Source: Anaeramoeba ignava (taxonomy: Eukaryota; Metamonada; Anaeramoebidae). Taken from it: a stretch of DNA of 64,000 nucleotides. Location: positions 918,501 through 982,500 of the forward strand of contig JAPDFW010000114.1 of assembly GCA_028826165.1 (NCBI GenBank), read 5' to 3'. Shown here piece after piece: positions 36,801-48,420 of the stretch (its first letter is position 1; the number at the start of each line of letters is the position of its first letter). The position numbers and the translations under genes were made by a program. Below the pieces are notes generated by a model. The model was given only the letters and a program-made list of their open reading frames with translations, was not told the origin of the DNA and made no database searches.

Positions 36801-36876
36801 TTATAATAAAGGAAGTCAATCTTTAGAAATTTTAGGTTTAAATCAATCTCGTAATTTTATTCTCTTAAAAAAATAA
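33853..36876 (+). CDS. RING finger-pseudokinase-solenoid fusion protein
   Basis: Seven exons: 33853-34858, 35268-35692, 35756-36008, 36115-36231, 36311-36433, 36516-36644 and 36719-36876; phases are consistent and give about 736 residues. Residues 1-45 form a RING ([29 protein letters not shown]), typical of ubiquitin ligases. A kinase-like domain follows with VAIKK present, but HRD is changed to HGN ([12 protein letters not shown]) and DFG to DFC, so it is probably catalytically dead. Then come an 8-residue repeat (NEPFNQIT), a Lys/Glu coiled coil, and ARM/HEAT-like helical repeats, one per exon ([20 protein letters not shown] and copies). It may be an E3 steered by a pseudokinase scaffold. 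An alternative 3' end exists: exon 7 ending at 36850, joined to 36941-36996, is also in phase. Confidence 0.78.
34859..35230. repeat. (AAATCA)n in intron 1 of the RING gene
   Basis: The hexamer array starts right after the kinase-domain exon. It is in frame for a short way and mimics a Ser-Lys tail before meeting a stop at 34920. The splice donor ACAA|GTAATT precedes it. Confidence 0.8.
35281..35573 (+). repeat. 24-base coding repeat (NEPFNQIT/K)
   Basis: About twelve copies of AATGAACCATTTAATCAAATTACA, each encoding eight residues. One copy carries a variant reading NQIKMKPF. Confidence 0.9.
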
Positions 36877-37055
36877 AAATATTATTATTAAAAATTCAAT
36901 TTAACAAATTTATTTTTTTTTTCTAAAAAATAATAAATAGAAATTAAAAAACAATTTAAAGAAAAGAAAAGTAATTCAACTTCAAAACAAAAATAACTCA
37001 AAATAAAAACAAATTTTTTTTTGATTATTTATTACAAAATTTCCTTTTATTAGAC

Positions 37056-40000
37056 ATGGTAGAACATAGACAAAAAGAGAAATTTAATTTATTAAAAAAG
37101 GAATATAAGGAAAAAAATCAAGTAAAAAATAAATCTCACTTCTTAATTTATTAATTTATTAATCAATTAATTTATCTATCTTTTTTTTTTGTTTTGTTTT
37201 GTGAAATTTAGGTTAAAAATGTTCGTCTTTTTTTTTAAACAAAAAAATTTAATTTTTCATTTTTGGATTTTTTTTTTTTGATCAAATTCAGGACACTTTA
37301 TTTCATTTCTTTTCAAGAAAACAAGAACCCATTGATATTCAAATTTTGAAAGTTTTGATGAAAAAAGGAACAGAATGGTCTAAAACAAATGTATTTATCC
37401 TTTTTTTTTGTGAATCAATTAACTTAAAATGTTTTTTCTTTTTAAAATACAATAGCAAGTAAATCAAAAAAAAAATTTTTAATTTGAATTAAATTTGTTT
37501 TATTTAAATCCAAAACAAAACAAAACAAAACAAAACAAATAGAATGTAAAAAGAAAAAAGAATCAAAATTAAATCAAAATTAAATCAATATTTTTTATTA
37601 TTTTTAGAATGTAAAATTTTGATAAAATCATTTCATTTCATTTCAAATTCATAATTTCAATTTTAAAAAACAAATCAAAAAAGGAAACACCAATTCATTA
37701 TTTATGTAGAAATCATTCAATTAATTTGGAAGTTATTAAATTCTTATTTGAAAAAGGAGTTGATTTTAATTTTCAAACAGTAAATTTCTCTAATAATTTT
37801 ATTTTTCTTTAATTTAAATTGCATTAATCAAATTATTATTCTAGAATGTAAAAATTCATTTTAGACTTGAAAAAAAAATTCATTAATAATTCATTTTCAA
37901 AACAAAAAAGTTAACACCTCTTGATTATTTATGTCAAAACGAATCAATTACTTTGGAAATTATTAAATTTTTGATTGAAAAAGGATTTGATTTCAATAGT
38001 AATAGAGTAAATTTTCTTCTTTAATTATTTATAATTTATGTTTTTCTTTTGATTAAATTATCAAATTATTATTCTAGTATGTAAATTCTCAAATTGAATT
38101 AATTATTTCTTTTGATTAAATTATCAAATTATTATTTTAGGGTGTAAATTCTTCAAATTAATTTCAAAAAATTCATTTTTAATTCATTTTCTCAATTTAT
38201 TTCTTAAAAAAAAAAACAAGTATACACCATTTTTTTATTTATTCCGAAACAAAAAAGTTACATTTGAAATGATTGTATTATTGATTGAAAAAGGATTTAG
38301 ATTTGATTTTAAATTAGTAAAGCTTTTTTTTTTTTCAATTTTTTAAAAAAAGAAATGATTCAAAAAAAAATATTTTGGATTATTATTTAAATAGGATGTA
38401 AAAAATTAAATTAAAATATAATTCTTTCTAAATTTATTAGATTTTATAAAAATAAATCAAAAAATAAAAGGGAGTAAATAAAATAAATCAAATAAAACAA
38501 ATAAATCAAACAAATTAATAAAATTATAATTAATTATAATCAGGCAACACCTGTTCATTATTTATGCAAACATCAATCAGTAACAAAAGAAACAATTCAA
38601 TTATTAATTGAAAAAAAAGCAAATTTTACTATTCCAGATGTATTTCATTTCCATTTTCTTTTTTTTCAATTTAAAATTCCTTTTTATTTATTATTTATTA
38701 TTTATTATTTATAATTCAAATCAAATCAAAATAGAATGTAAAATATAAAATAAATTAATTAATCAAAAAAGGAAAAAACAATTCCCATTTTAATCATTTT
38801 AAATTCACTTTTTTTTATTATTATTATTATTATTAAAAAGACTGTAAAAATTAAAATGATTAAAATTATTCCTTTCTTTAATTTTAATATAAAATGATTT
38901 TTGTTTTGTTTTTAGCAAGTAAAATTGTTTATCCAAAAAGAAAACTAAATTTCAACTTCTAAATTTTTTAATTAATAATTCATTTTTAAAACAAAAAAAA
39001 AAAGCAAACACCACTTTATTATTTATGCCAAAACAATTCAATTAATTCAGAAATTATTAAATTATTGATTGAAAAAGGATTTGATTTTAATTTGAAAATA
39101 GTAAAACTTTTTTTTTCAATTAATTTGATTTAATTTAATTTACTTTTTAAATTTTAAATTATAAATTAGAAAGTATGTAACATTTAAAAACTAAATAATA
39201 AATTAAATTATTCAAATTATTATTTTAGGATGTAAATTCTCAAAATTAATTTTAAAAAATTCGTTTTTAATTCATTTTCTCAATTTATTTCTTAAAACAA
39301 AAAAAAAGTATACAATATTTTACTATTTATCTCAAAAGAAAAAAATTACAATAGAAATTATTGTATTATTGATTGAAAAAGGATTTGATTTTAATTTTAA
39401 ATTAGTAAAGCTTTTTTTTTCAATTTTTAAAAAAAGAAATAATTCAAAAAAATATTTTGAATTATTATTTAAATAGAGTGTAAAAAATTAGATTAAAATA
39501 TAATTCTTTCTAAATTTATTAAATTTTATAAAAATAAATCAAAAAATAAAAGGGAGTAAATAAAATAAATCAAATAAAATAAATCAAACAAATTAATAAA
39601 ATTATAATTAATTATAATCAGACAACACCTGTTCATTATTTATGCCAAAATCAAACATTAACAAAAGAAACAATTCAATTATTAATTGAAAAAAAAGCAG
39701 ATTTTACTATTCCAGATGTATTTCATTTCCATTTTCATTTTGTTTTCAATTTAAAATTCCTTTTTATTATATTATTTATAATTCAAATTAAATCAAATCA
39801 AAATAGAATGTAAAATATAAAATAAATTAATTAATCAAAAAAGGAAAAAACAATTTCCATTCTAATCATTTTAAATTCACTTTTTTTTTTATTATTATTA
39901 AAAAAAAAGACTGTAAAAATTAAAATGATTAAAATTATTCCTTTCCTTAAATTTAATATAAAATGATTTTTGTTTTGTTTTCAGAAAGTAAAATTGTTTA

Positions 40001-43000
40001 TCCAAAAAGAAAACTAAATTTCAACTTCTAAATTTTTTAATTAATAATTCATTTTTAAAACAAAAAAAAAAGCAAACACCACTTTATTATTTATGTCAAA
40101 ACAATTCAATTAATTCAGAAATTATTAAATTATTGATTGAAAAAGGATTTGATTTTAATTTGAAAACAGTAAAACTTTTTTTTTCAATTAATTTGATTTA
40201 CTTTTTAAATTTAAAATTAGAAAGTATGTAACATTTAAAAACTAATTAATAAATTAAATTATTCAAATTATTATTTTAGGATGTAAATTCGGTCAAATTA
40301 ATTTTAAAAAATTCGTTTTTAATTCATTTTCTCAATTTATTTCTTAAAACAAAAAAAAAGTATACAATATTTTACTATTTATATCAAAAGAAAAAAATTA
40401 CAATAGAAATTATTGATTTGTTGATTAAAAAAGGATTTGATTTTAATTTTCAAGAAGTAATTTTTTCCTCTTTAATTGTTTTGAATTTGATTTTTTAATT
40501 TATAATTTATTAGAAAGTAAAAAATTAAATATTATTTTTGATTTGGATTTTCAAATTTATTTTCCAAAAAAAAAATAATAAAAGGATGTAAAATTATTTC
40601 AAAAAATATTTCTTAATCAAAATTAATTTGAATTAAAAAAAAAATAAAAGGGAGTAAATTTAAATTCAAAATCAAATTCAAAATCAAAATTCAAAATTAA
40701 AATTCAAAATTCAAAATTAAAATTAAAATCAAAATCAAAAGAAAACATCATTGGCTTATTTATGTTTAGATCGATCAATAAAAAAAGAGATGATTAATTT
40801 TTTGATGGAAAAACAATCTCATTTCAAAGGAGTAAAAAAAGAATTTCATTTCAGTTATAATTCTTTTCATAATAATAAAATTTAAATAAAAATAAATAGA
40901 GATTACCTATAGCTTATTTATCCCAAAATGAATCAATCACAAAGGAGATTATCAAATTATTAGTGAATAAAGAAATTGATCCAAAAGAAGTAAATAATTT
41001 TTCTTTTTTCTTTTTTGCTTTTCTCTTTATTAATTATTTTGATCTTCAATGAAATAGATAGTAATATAAAAAAATAAGAATAAATTAGATTAAATTTAAT
41101 TTTGTTGGAATAAAATAAACGGGAAAAAAAAAAGAGTGTAAAATAAAAATTTCTAAATTGGAATTGAATTTTTTTAATAATTCAATCAATACTATTTTAT
41201 TATAAAAAAGGTAACCAAGTTATCAGCATTAGGTTATTTATGCCAAGAAAAACCAATAAGAAAAGAAATGATTGAATTTTTAATCCAAAGAGGAATTGAT
41301 TTTAACCTTAAAGATGTAAATTATCTATTTTTATTTGAAAATTTAAATTTAAATTAAAATTTATAATTAAAGCAAGTAAATCCAAAAAAAAATAATCAAT
41401 TACTTTTTTTCTTTAAATTAAAATCATTTTGAAAAAAGTATGTAAAAAAAAAGATATTAAAATTAAAAGAAACATTATTTAATGAAACTAAAATAAATAA
41501 TATTCCAATTATTCTTTTTTAGGGAGTAAATTTTTTTTTATTAAATAACAAATTAAAATTTAAATTTAAATCAAAATTTTTGTTAAAAAAAAAGCAAACA
41601 GGAACTTATTATTTATGCCAAAATTCATCAATTACTTTGGAGATGATTAAATTTTTTATTGAAAAAGGATTTGAATTTGGTTTTAATGAAGTAAAATTTT
41701 TTTATATTCAAATTCAAAATTCAAAATTCAAAATTCAAATTCAAAATCAAAATAGAAAGTAATAAATAAAATAAAATTGAATTAAACTAAATTGAATTAA
41801 AATTTTAAAAAAAAAAGGATGTAAAAATAAACAAAAATTTCTAAGATGAAAATTTAAAAATTAATAAAAATATCAATATAATTTTAAAAAGGGAGTAAAA
41901 TCAAAATAAGAAAAATTAGAAATTCAAATTCAAATTCAAATTTTTTAATTTTTAAAATAAAAAAAAGAAAACAACACCAATTCATTATTTATGTGGAAAT
42001 TCATCAATTACTTTAGAAATGATTAAATTTTTAATTGAAAAGGGATTTGATTTTAATAAAGTAAATCTTTTTGTTTCCAAAAAATAAGAATAATTCAATT
42101 CAAAAATTTATATTTATCTCTTTTTAAAAAAATAAAAAGAACATTGCAACAACTTATTGTTTACTCCAAAATCCATCAACTACTTTGGAAATGATTCAAT
42201 TATTAATTGAAAAGGGATTTGATTTTAATAAAGTAAATCTTTTTTCAATCAAAAATTTAATAATAATTTATTTCTATTTATCTTTTGTTTAAAAAAAAGA
42301 ATACAGCAGCAATTAATAATTTATTCCAATCTCGACCAATCACTTTAGAAATGATTAAATTTTTGATTGAAAAAGGATTTGATTTTAACAAAGTAAATCT
42401 TTTTTCAATCAAAAATTTAATAATAATTTATTTCTATTTTTCTTTTGTTTAAAAAAAAAAAGAACACAGCAATACATTTTTTATTCCAAAAACCATCAAT
42501 TAATTTAGAGATGATTAAATTTTTTATTGAAAAAGGATTTGATTTTGATTTTAATGAAGTAAAATTTTTTTTATATTTAAATCCAAATTCAAATTCAAAA
42601 TTCAAAATTCAAATTCAAAATTCAAAATTCAAATTCAAAATCAAAATAGAAAGTAATAAAAAAAATAAAATTGAATTAAACTAAATTGAATTAAAATTTT
42701 AAAAAAAAAGGATGTAAAAATAAACAAAACTTTCTAAGATGAAAATTTAAAAATTAATAAAAATATCAATATAATTTTAAAAAGGGAGTAAAATCAAAAT
42801 AAGAAAAATTAGAAATTCAAATTCAAATTTTTTAATTTTTAAAATAAAAAACAGAAAACTGCGATTCATTATTTATTCCAAAATCCATCAATTACTTTAG
42901 AAATGATTAAATTATTGACTGAAAAAGAATTTGAATTAGATTTTAGTGGAGTAAATTTTTATTAATTAATTAAAAAAATCAAATTCAAATTCAAAATCAA

Positions 43001-46000
43001 AATCAAATTCAAAATCAAAATCAAAATCAAAATCAAATTCAAATTCAAAATCAAAATCAAATTCAAAAATCAAATTCAAAATCAAATTGAAAACCAAAAT
43101 CAAATTCAAAATCAAAATAGAAAGTAATAAATAAAATAAAATTGAATTAAACTGAATTGAATTAAAATTTTAAAAAAAAAGGATGTAAAAATAAACAAAA
43201 ATTTCTAAGATGAAAATTTAAAAATTAATAAAAATATCAATATAATTTTAAAAAGGGAGTAAAATCAAAATAAGAAAAATTAGAAATTCAAATTCAAATT
43301 TTTTAATTTTTAAAATAAAAAACAGAATACTGCAATTCATTATTTATGCCAAAATCCATCAATTACTTTAGAAATGATTAAATTATTGATTAAAAAAGGA
43401 TATAATTTTGATTTGGAAGGAGTAAATTTTTTGTTTTTTATTCAAATTTATTTCTAAATTTTCATTTCTTTCTTTCAAAAAAAAAATTTAGAAAGTAAAA
43501 ACAAAAACAAAAACAAAAACAATTTAAAAAATTAAATTTAAAAAAATTCAAAAGGATGTAAAAATAATTTCTAGAAAAATAAAATAATACAAAACAATAA
43601 TTCTCATTTTAATAATTATTGAGATAGAAAGTAAAAAAAAATCCAAAAATAAAATAATTAAATTTGATTTAAAATTCCAAATTTGTTTTCCAAAAAAAAA
43701 ACAAAGAACAAAGCAATCCATTATTTATTCCAAAATCCATCAATTAATGTGGAAATGATTAAACTTTTTATTAAAAAAAGAGTTGAATTAAACTTTCAAT
43801 ATGTAAAAAAAAATAATATTTTAAAATCAAAAATAAAATGATTTCAATTCTAAATTTTGAAACGAAATATTATTCTTTTATTTTCATTCCTTTGTTTTTA
43901 AATTATATAATTCATAGAAAGTAAAAACAATCCAAAAAAAAAATATTTTTCTTTTTCTTTTTTCTAAAACAAAAATTTTAGGGAGTAAATAATTTTTTAT
44001 TTACATCTTTTCTTATTTTTTTTTGATTAATTTCCAAAAAAAAAAAAAAAAAAAAAAGTTGTCTCCAGTTCATTATTTATGTAGGAATAAATCAATTACA
44101 TTTCAAATAATCGAAGTATTAGTTGATCATGGAGCTAATTTTAATTTAGATGGAGTAAATATTTTTTTTTGTTTTATATATTTTCTCTTCTTTTATTTTA
44201 TTAAATTTACTAAAATGAAAAAATTTATATTTTTATATTATTGATATTATTAATATTAATATTATTAGGTTGTAATAATTTTAAGAAAAATCAAAATCGG
44301 CATTAATAATAATATTCAAATTTTCATTATCCTTTTTTTTGAAATAACTATAGTCTGTAAAATATTAAAATAAATTAAAATAAATTAAGAATTTTATACT
44401 GATTTTATATTTTCCATTTTTTAAAAACAGCCTGTAAAAAATATTTCTTTATAATTTTATAATAAAAATATTTGAAATTAATAATAATTCAATTTCTCTT
44501 TTTTTCAATTCTAAAATAAGATTTTTGATAATAATCAAAAAAAAAAGGATGTAACAAAATTCTTTTTTGATTAACAAGAAAAATAACAATAATAAAATAA
44601 TAACATGTTTTCTTGTTAAAATGAAATAGAATGTAAGAATTCGAAAAAAAAATAGTTCATTTTGAATAAGAAAATTATATTATTAAAAAATGAAAGAATT
44701 TTTTTTATGTTAATTTATATTCACATTTATTTTTGATTTAAATATTTTTTCAAATCAAATTTTGTTAAAAAAAATTGATTAAAATAGTACGTAAATGAAT
44801 TTTGAAATGAATTTTGAAATGAATCTCTTTTTTCAATTTAGTTTCTTTCTTAAAAAAAAAACAACATTTTAAATAAAATAGTCTGTAAAAAACAAAAATC
44901 CTAATTTTTCCTTATTTAAATTATTTTTATTTAAATTATTTTTAATTTGAAAAATATCAATAGAAAGTAAAACCCAAATCAATAGAATCTTTTTAACTAC
45001 TTAAATTTGAAGTTTTTGTTTTCTCTTTCTTTTTAAATAAATAAATAAATAAAAAGTGGACACCTCTGCATGATTTATGTCAAAATCAATCAATTACAAA
45101 CGAGATGGTTCAATTATTAGTTAGAAAAGCTAATTTTAATATTCAATTTGTAAAAACATTATTTAACAAAAAACAAATGAATAAAATTAATTCAATTAAT
45201 TTTTAATTAATTAATTTTAAAAAGGGAGTAAATTGTTATAAAATAATAAATTGAATTGAAAAAAAAGAGATAAAAAATATTAATCAATTCATTTTAAAAA
45301 AAAGCGTGTAAACTATAACAATTCATCAGAATTAACATTGAAAAAATTTATTATCATTTTCATTTTCATTTTCATTTTCATTTTCATTTAATCTTTAATC
45401 AAAATAGGGAGTAAATTGAAAACAAAATATTTTCATAAAAATTATTCACTTTTTCAATAATAAATTAAGGAAAATTTAGAATTAAAAATATTATTTTTTT
45501 TTAATAATCAAAATGAAATGAAATCAAATCAAACATATTTTGAATTTGTATTTTTATTTCCAAAATTTAATTATGATAATAATAATTAAATAGGATGTAA
45601 TTATTAAAATTTAATATGAGAAAAAAAAATCAAAAAATTTATTGTTGTTGTTATTTAAATGATTAAAATAGTCTGTAAATAAAACTTAATAAATTTCTTT
45701 TTAATTTCTCTAAAAAAAATTGTAAAATAAATAGTATGTAAAATAATTTTTATTTTCCACTTTCTCTAAAACTAAAAAAATAAAATTGATTTTTTATAAA
45801 AATAGTTCGTAAAATAATAAGAAAAATAAATGGAAAAAGGATAAATTGTATTCAATTTTTTTTTGAAATAAAAATATTTAAATTAATTTAGTATTCCCCA
45901 CTTCATTACTTATGCTCGAACACTTCAATTACAACAGAAATGATTGGAATTTTGGCTAAAGCTCAAGTTAATTTCAATTTACAATGGGTAAAAATAAATT

Positions 46001-48409
46001 GATTTGCAAATTTTTCCTTTCTAATTTATTGAATTAATTACTAAATAGACTGTAATTATTATTCCTAAAAAAAAAAACTTCAAACCAAAAAACTAATTGA
46101 AATTTTTTCCTAATTAAATAGAAAGTAATTAAATTTAAAAAATCCATTTTACTTTTTAAAAAATTTCATAAACAATTTTTTTTTGGTTAAATAGACTGTA
46201 AACAATATTTAATGAGAAAAAGATTTTGAAAGGAATTTAAATTTAATTCTTGAAATAATTATTAAATAGACCGTAAAAAAAGAAATACAATTCAAAAATC
46301 AAATCTAAATCAAAATTAAAAATAAAAATTCAAATAGTCTGTAAATTAATTAAGAATTTTCCTTTTAAAATCCCAAACCTATTTTTATTTTCCAAAAATT
46401 ATTTAATAGTATGTAAATATTATTTCTTATTGAAAAGTGATTTTTATCTCAAAAAAAATTTTTCAATCTTTTTAATATTTTTTTAGCAAGTAAGAACATA
46501 AATAACAAAATAATTTTTCTCTTTCTTTTGGTTTTTTAAAATTTTTTCATCAAAAAATAAAAAAGGAAGTAAAAAAGAAATTAGAAAAAATACAACTTAA
46601 TTTTTATAAAATTAAATTTTTTTCTGTTCTCTTTTTTGAATTAACAAAATAGAGAGTAAAAAATAATAAGATGATTCCACAAAAAAAATTTATTTTCCAT
46701 TTTATATAAAAAAATAGATTGTAAATATTTCATTTCATATATTATTGAATTAATTTCTTTTTTATTATTTATTTCTTTTTGGAAATTAAAATTAATCCAT
46801 TTGAAAAATAGAATGTAAAAAAATCTCATTTAAGAAATAAATTTTATTGATAATAATAACAAAATTCAAATTTCTTTTTCATTATTGAATAAAATAGCCT
46901 GTAAATAATTTAAATAAATTTTGTTTTTATAAAAAAATCTTAAATTATTTTATAAAAACAAAAAACAATTAGCATGTAAATCAAAAATTAAAATTAAAAT
47001 TAAACTGAAATTAAACACAAAAATATTATAGGGAGTAAATAATTTAAGAAAAAAAAATGTTGTTTTATGAGAAAAAATTTAAATTATTTATTTATTAGGA
47101 TGTAAATATTATTTTTCAAATTTAAATTTTCTTTTCTAAATTATAAAAATTATTAAATATTGATTAAAAAAAGTATGTAAAAAAAAAATTTAGGAAATTT
47201 CAAAAAGAAAAATCTAATATTAAAAATTAATCTAAATAGCATGTAAATATTGGAAAAAAATAAAATCAAAAAACTCTAATCAAAAAAAAATCTTTATTTT
47301 TCCTTTCAAAAGGATGTAAATTAAATGAATTTTTAAAAATATAACTTCTTATCTTTTTCTAAATTGATTTTTTTCATTTATTTTAAATAGTATGTAAATA
47401 AAATGAATTGAATTATTTTTTTCATTTCTTAATTTTTCTTGAACCATTAAATAGTTTGTAAATCATCTTTTGATTTTGATTTTGATTTTGATTTTTTAAA
47501 TTTTAATAATAATTTAGAATGTAATCCAAAATCATTTTTTCCCTAGAATATAATAATAATAATAAATCTTTTTTTGTAAAATTAATTAATTAACTCATAG
47601 TGGGTAAATAAATTAGGATTACTTTCTTTTTTTCTGGAATTAATTGATAAATTATTTAGAGAGTAAATATCAATCATTTTGTTTTTTTTTTCATAAATTA
47701 ATTAAACTATTAAATAGACAGTAAAATTTATTTTATTTCCTAAATTTTTTTTTGAAATTTATTTGGAATATTTTTCAATTTAATAAAAAGAAAGTAAAAA
47801 ATTATTTTAGAAATTTTAATAAATTTTACATTTTTATTATGAAATTTTAATTTGTTAATTAGTATGTAAATTGCATTTTTATTGAAATTTATTTTATTTA
47901 AATTTATAAATTTTATAAATAGGTTGTAAAAATTCATTTTAGAAATTGAAATGATATTTTTTGGGAAATTTTTACTAATTCATTAATTTAATAGCATGTA
48001 AATAATTTTTATTAAAACTTGAATTTTTATTTTATTTCCTTTTTTTTGGAAATTAATGAATTAGGAAGTAAAAAATATAATTAATAATAAATTTTTGGAT
48101 CATTTTTATCAATTAAAATGAATTAGAGAGTAAAAAAAATATCACATCAAAATTTAATATTTATTTTCTTTAATCTTTACAAATTAATTAGAGAGTAAAT
48201 TTAAAGCAAAAATTTTATCAATAATAACTAATTTTGATTTTAATTTTTTTTTTTAGGAAACTCCTTTATATTTTCTCTGCAAAAATCCATCAATTACAGA
48301 AGAAATGATCAAATTATTGAAACAAACAAATGCTGATTTTAATTTAAAGATAAATACTGGAAAAACACCAAAAGATCTTCTTAAGGATTCACTAAAAAAA
48401 TTGATTTAA
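37056..48409 (+). CDS. Ankyrin-repeat protein built from single-codon exons
   Basis: Proposed start ATG at 37056, stop TAA at 48407-48409. There are 26 longer exons, nearly all encoding one ankyrin repeat of 30-35 residues in phase 0. Starts: 37056, 37292, 37684, 37911, 38221, 38544, 39005, 39309, 39622, 40073, 40361, 40742, 40900, 41211, 41595, 41968, 42140, 42300, 42463, 42855, 43326, 43707, 44059, 45057, 45892 and 48257. A typical repeat is [19 protein letters not shown] plus LIEKGFDFN. Between them I find 88 exons of exactly three bases, each in the form AG-NNN-GTAA, which complete the turns (DG before [11 protein letters not shown] before NTAIHYLC). The full product would be about 924 residues. 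Ankyrin arrays are protein-binding surfaces; partners are unknown. No transmembrane segment or other domain is seen. Splicing is read from sequence only and needs RNA evidence. Confidence 0.8.
38221..40456 (+). repeat. Tandem segmental duplication of ~1.06-kb ankyrin blocks
   Basis: Exons at 38221, 39309 and 40361, at 38544 and 39622, and at 39005 and 40073 are near copies. Their introns and three-base exons (GAT/AGT-GGA, AAT-ACT-CAA/AAA) are copied along with them. Confidence 0.85.
41756..41894 (+). other. Three-base exon trio AAA-GAT-GGA (Lys-Asp-Gly)
   Basis: Single codons at 41756-41758, 41818-41820 and 41892-41894, each between AG and GTAA. The same trio with near-identical introns recurs at 42650-42787 and 43121-43258. 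Each precedes an ankyrin exon starting KT or NT, giving the textbook turn KDGKT/KDGNT. Confidence 0.75.
44269..44966 (+). other. Run of eight three-base exons (VSPDNYSK)
   Basis: Codons at 44269, 44354, 44431, 44548, 44630, 44788, 44882 and 44964, each AG-NNN-GTA. They join the repeat ending NFNLDG (44154) to the one starting WTPLHDLC (45057). Confidence 0.7.
45225..45808 (+). other. Run of seven three-base exons (GRGDSYF)
   Basis: Codons at 45225, 45305, 45408, 45594, 45672, 45735 and 45806. They join NFNIQF (ending 45149) to YSPLHYLC (45892). Confidence 0.7.
46049..48194 (+). other. Run of 31 consecutive three-base exons
   Basis: Codon starts: 46049, 46122, 46195, 46270, 46338, 46410, 46487, 46566, 46653, 46718, 46812, 46898, 46973, 47032, 47099, 47174, 47240, 47313, 47391, 47455, 47518, 47601, 47660, 47718, 47791, 47863, 47923, 47995, 48065, 48127 and 48192. 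The residues begin TKTTSYQERINP, continue HGDYHDYFNW and end RTKYVHERR. All are flanked by AG and GTA, none is a stop, and the spacing is roughly 55-95 bases. The run leads into the last ankyrin exon (ETPLYFLC, 48257). Confidence 0.7.
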
Positions 48410-48420
48410 CACAAGATTAA

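Noticed and set aside
36941-36996. Alternative last exon of the RING fusion gene
   Set aside because: It is in phase with a donor at 36851, but the simpler stop at 36876 needs no extra intron. Kept as an alternative.
37100-48260. Regularly spaced GTAAAT motifs as a CRISPR-like array or recombination sites
   Set aside because: There is no conserved repeat beyond splice-site consensus, the spacing varies, and the triplets rebuild ankyrin turns between coding exons.
44200-48260. AG-NNN-GTA sites as zero-length recursive splice sites
   Set aside because: Recursive sites have AG directly followed by GT. Here three bases always intervene, are never a stop and follow the codon bias. Stepwise removal remains possible as a mechanism, so this is only partly rejected.
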